A DNA stretch of 15,904 nt. Source: JACPLA01 sp035291905 (GTDB lineage Bacteria > Bacteroidota > Ignavibacteria > UBA10030). Location of the stretch: the NCBI GenBank assembly GCA_035291905.1, contig DATDRF010000285.1:1-15904 (forward strand), in the 5' to 3' direction. Shown here piece by piece: positions 14,561 through 15,904 of the stretch. Both the position numbers and the translations under genes were made by a program. Within the stretch, counting starts at the first letter, position 1. Every line of letters starts with the position of its first letter. The notes under the pieces are model-generated. The model was not told where the DNA came from and searched no databases. It saw nothing but the letters and a program-made list of their open reading frames with translations.

Positions 14561-15904
14561 ATGAAATTCCCAAGAGTAGTTGTTCTCGTCATCTGTGGCG
14601 TTCTCCCCGCGGGAGCTGCTTTTTCCCAGGGGCATCCCTCCCTCTTTCTCACGCGTCAGGATGTCGCGGCAATGAAGGAGGCCGTCGGAAAATATCCCCT
14701 CTTTGATGCCTCACTGAACTCGGCAAAAGAGCGCGTCAACCAGGCGCTTGCCTTGCCCATGGATGTGCCGGCTCCGCGCGATGCCGGAGGGTACACACAC
14801 GAAACGCATAAGCAGAATTACACCTCAATGCACCTCGCCGGCATTCTGTTTCAGGTGAGCGGGGAATCGAAATATGCCGCGTACGTCAAAGAGATGCTTC
14901 TGAAATATGCCGACCTGTATCCGACGCTGGGCAGGCATCCTGCTGCGGCAGGCGAAGCGTCAGGCCGATTGTTCTGGCAAACGTTGAATGAAACCGTCTG
15001 GTTGGTTCACGCCACCCAGGCCTACGATTGTGTCTATGAGGTACTCACACCTGCCGAGCGGAAACGGATCGAAGAGAATATCTTCCGGCGTATGGCGAGA
15101 TTCTTCGTCGAAGAACACACGCATGAACTCGATCGCATCCACAACCACGGAACCTGGACGTGTGCCGCAGTAGGAATGGCCGGATACGTTTTGGGGGACA
15201 AGGAGCTCACTCAGATTGCATTATACGGGTCGAAAAAGGACGGATCGGGAGGATATCTAAAGCAGCTCGAAATGCTCTTTTCCCCCGACGGTTTCTATAC
15301 CGAGGGACCGTACTACGTCAGATATGCTCTGTGGCCGTTCTTGACGTTTGCACAGGTCCTTCATCATAACGAGAAGGGGATAGGGATTTACGATTTCAGG
15401 AACAGGATCCTCGAAAAAGCTCTCTATTCGGCTCTCCAACTCACCTACACGAACGGAGCCTTTTTTCCGGTTAACGATGCCCTGAAGGAGAAATCCTACC
15501 TCTCACCCGAGCTTATCATCGCAGTGAACATCGGGTTCGCGCAGTATGCGCACGACCGGTCATTGCTGGCGATTGTCAAGAAGCACAATGAGGTGATATT
15601 GAGTGGAGACGGGGTGGAAGTGGCGAAAGCGTTGCAGCAGAATGCGGATGTGGGCGAATTCTTGTACAAGAGCGTGGAGTATACCGACGGCCCGAACGGT
15701 GCTGAGGGCGGCATCGGTATTCTGCGTACGGGTCCATTCGAAGATCAATCGCTCGTCTTCATGAAGTATACAGGCCATGGGCTTTCGCACGGGCATTTCG
15801 ACAAACTGGCGATCGGCTATTACGATCAGGGAAGGGAGATTCTCCAGGACTACGGCTCGGCACGATTCATCAATGTCGAACCGAAATACGGCGGGCGATA
15901 CCTT
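14561..15904 (+). CDS. PL17-like oligoalginate lyase (heparinase II/III superfamily), 3' end outside the window
   Basis: The frame is open for 448 codons to the window edge. A signal peptide (MKFPRVVVLVICGVLPAGAAFSQ) is followed by HPSLFLTRQDVAAM, typical of this family's N-terminus. The alpha/alpha toroid holds HETHKQNYTSMHLAG (80-94), GRLFWQTLNETVWL (135-148), N195-H196 in RIHNHGTW, and Y251/Y252 in EGPYYVRYALWPF. The beta-sheet domain begins with GHGLSHGHFDKL (405-416, H410 and H412) and continues with DYGSARFINVEPKYGGRY, which has candidate catalytic tyrosines. The Asn-His, Tyr, His, Tyr arrangement matches, from memory, that of Alg17C-type exo-lyases, which release unsaturated uronate monomers from alginate oligomers. 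Usual length is about 700-740 residues, so roughly 40% is missing. It is probably periplasmic or surface-bound. PL15 or PL39 are alternatives. The upstream SDR is the likely next enzyme for the released product. Confidence 0.8.
   Translation, partial: MKFPRVVVLVICGVLPAGAAFSQGHPSLFLTRQDVAAMKEAVGKYPLFDASLNSAKERVNQALALPMDVPAPRDAGGYTHETHKQNYTSMHLAGILFQVSGESKYAAYVKEMLLKYADLYPTLGRHPAAAGEASGRLFWQTLNETVWLVHATQAYDCVYEVLTPAERKRIEENIFRRMARFFVEEHTHELDRIHNHGTWTCAAVGMAGYVLGDKELTQIALYGSKKDGSGGYLKQLEMLFSPDGFYTEGPYYVRYALWPFLTFAQVLHHNEKGIGIYDFRNRILEKALYSALQLTYTNGAFFPVNDALKEKSYLSPELIIAVNIGFAQYAHDRSLLAIVKKHNEVILSGDGVEVAKALQQNADVGEFLYKSVEYTDGPNGAEGGIGILRTGPFEDQSLVFMKYTGHGLSHGHFDKLAIGYYDQGREILQDYGSARFINVEPKYGGRYL

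Overview
The window reads like a carbohydrate-degradation island from a Gram-negative member of the FCB group (Bacteroidota, Ignavibacteria, KSB1 or Calditrichota-like). The evidence is a SusC-like TonB-dependent receptor with a carboxypeptidase-regulatory-like N-terminal domain, a protein with a type IX secretion (T9SS)-style C-terminal tail, and two PorV/FadL-type barrels. Most genes have clear Shine-Dalgarno sequences and there is a TTGACA-type promoter. Both are unusual for Bacteroidia or Flavobacteriia proper and favour a deeper branch such as Ignavibacteria or KSB1. No rRNA, tRNA, CRISPR array or transposase is seen. All eleven genes that can be supported are on the + strand.

Layout: (1) bases 3-2701 hold a tandem-domain DUF1080 (3-keto-glycoside hydrolase type) gene with a damaged or inverted 5' end, followed closely by a Tat-exported Gfo/Idh/MocA oxidoreductase. 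(2) Bases 2702-2963 are a regulatory intergenic region with a Fur-box-like palindrome, a sigma70-like promoter and a candidate operator. (3) Bases 2964-3698 encode a FadR-subfamily GntR regulator with no ATG/GTG/TTG at its proper start. (4) Bases 3772-6003 encode a secreted heparinase II/III-type polysaccharide lyase. (5) Bases 6064-13750 form an outer-membrane cassette: TonB receptor, T9SS-tailed surface protein, PorV-like protein and FadL/OMPP1-like barrel, with no SusD. (6) Bases 13798-15904 hold an SDR reductase followed by a PL17-like oligoalginate lyase that runs off the window.

Working model (inference): the cassette binds and imports oligosaccharides from an acidic polysaccharide, most likely alginate or another uronate-rich glycan. 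The two lyases cut by beta-elimination, the terminal product being an unsaturated uronate that opens to DEH. The SDR would reduce DEH to 2-keto-3-deoxygluconate. The FadR-type regulator would sense a uronate intermediate. The DUF1080 and Gfo/Idh/MocA pair adds a second, oxidative 3-keto route for breaking glycosidic bonds. Points deserving most attention are the inverted 5' edge, the missing canonical start of the regulator, a shared 19-bp candidate operator, and the SusD-less uptake cassette.
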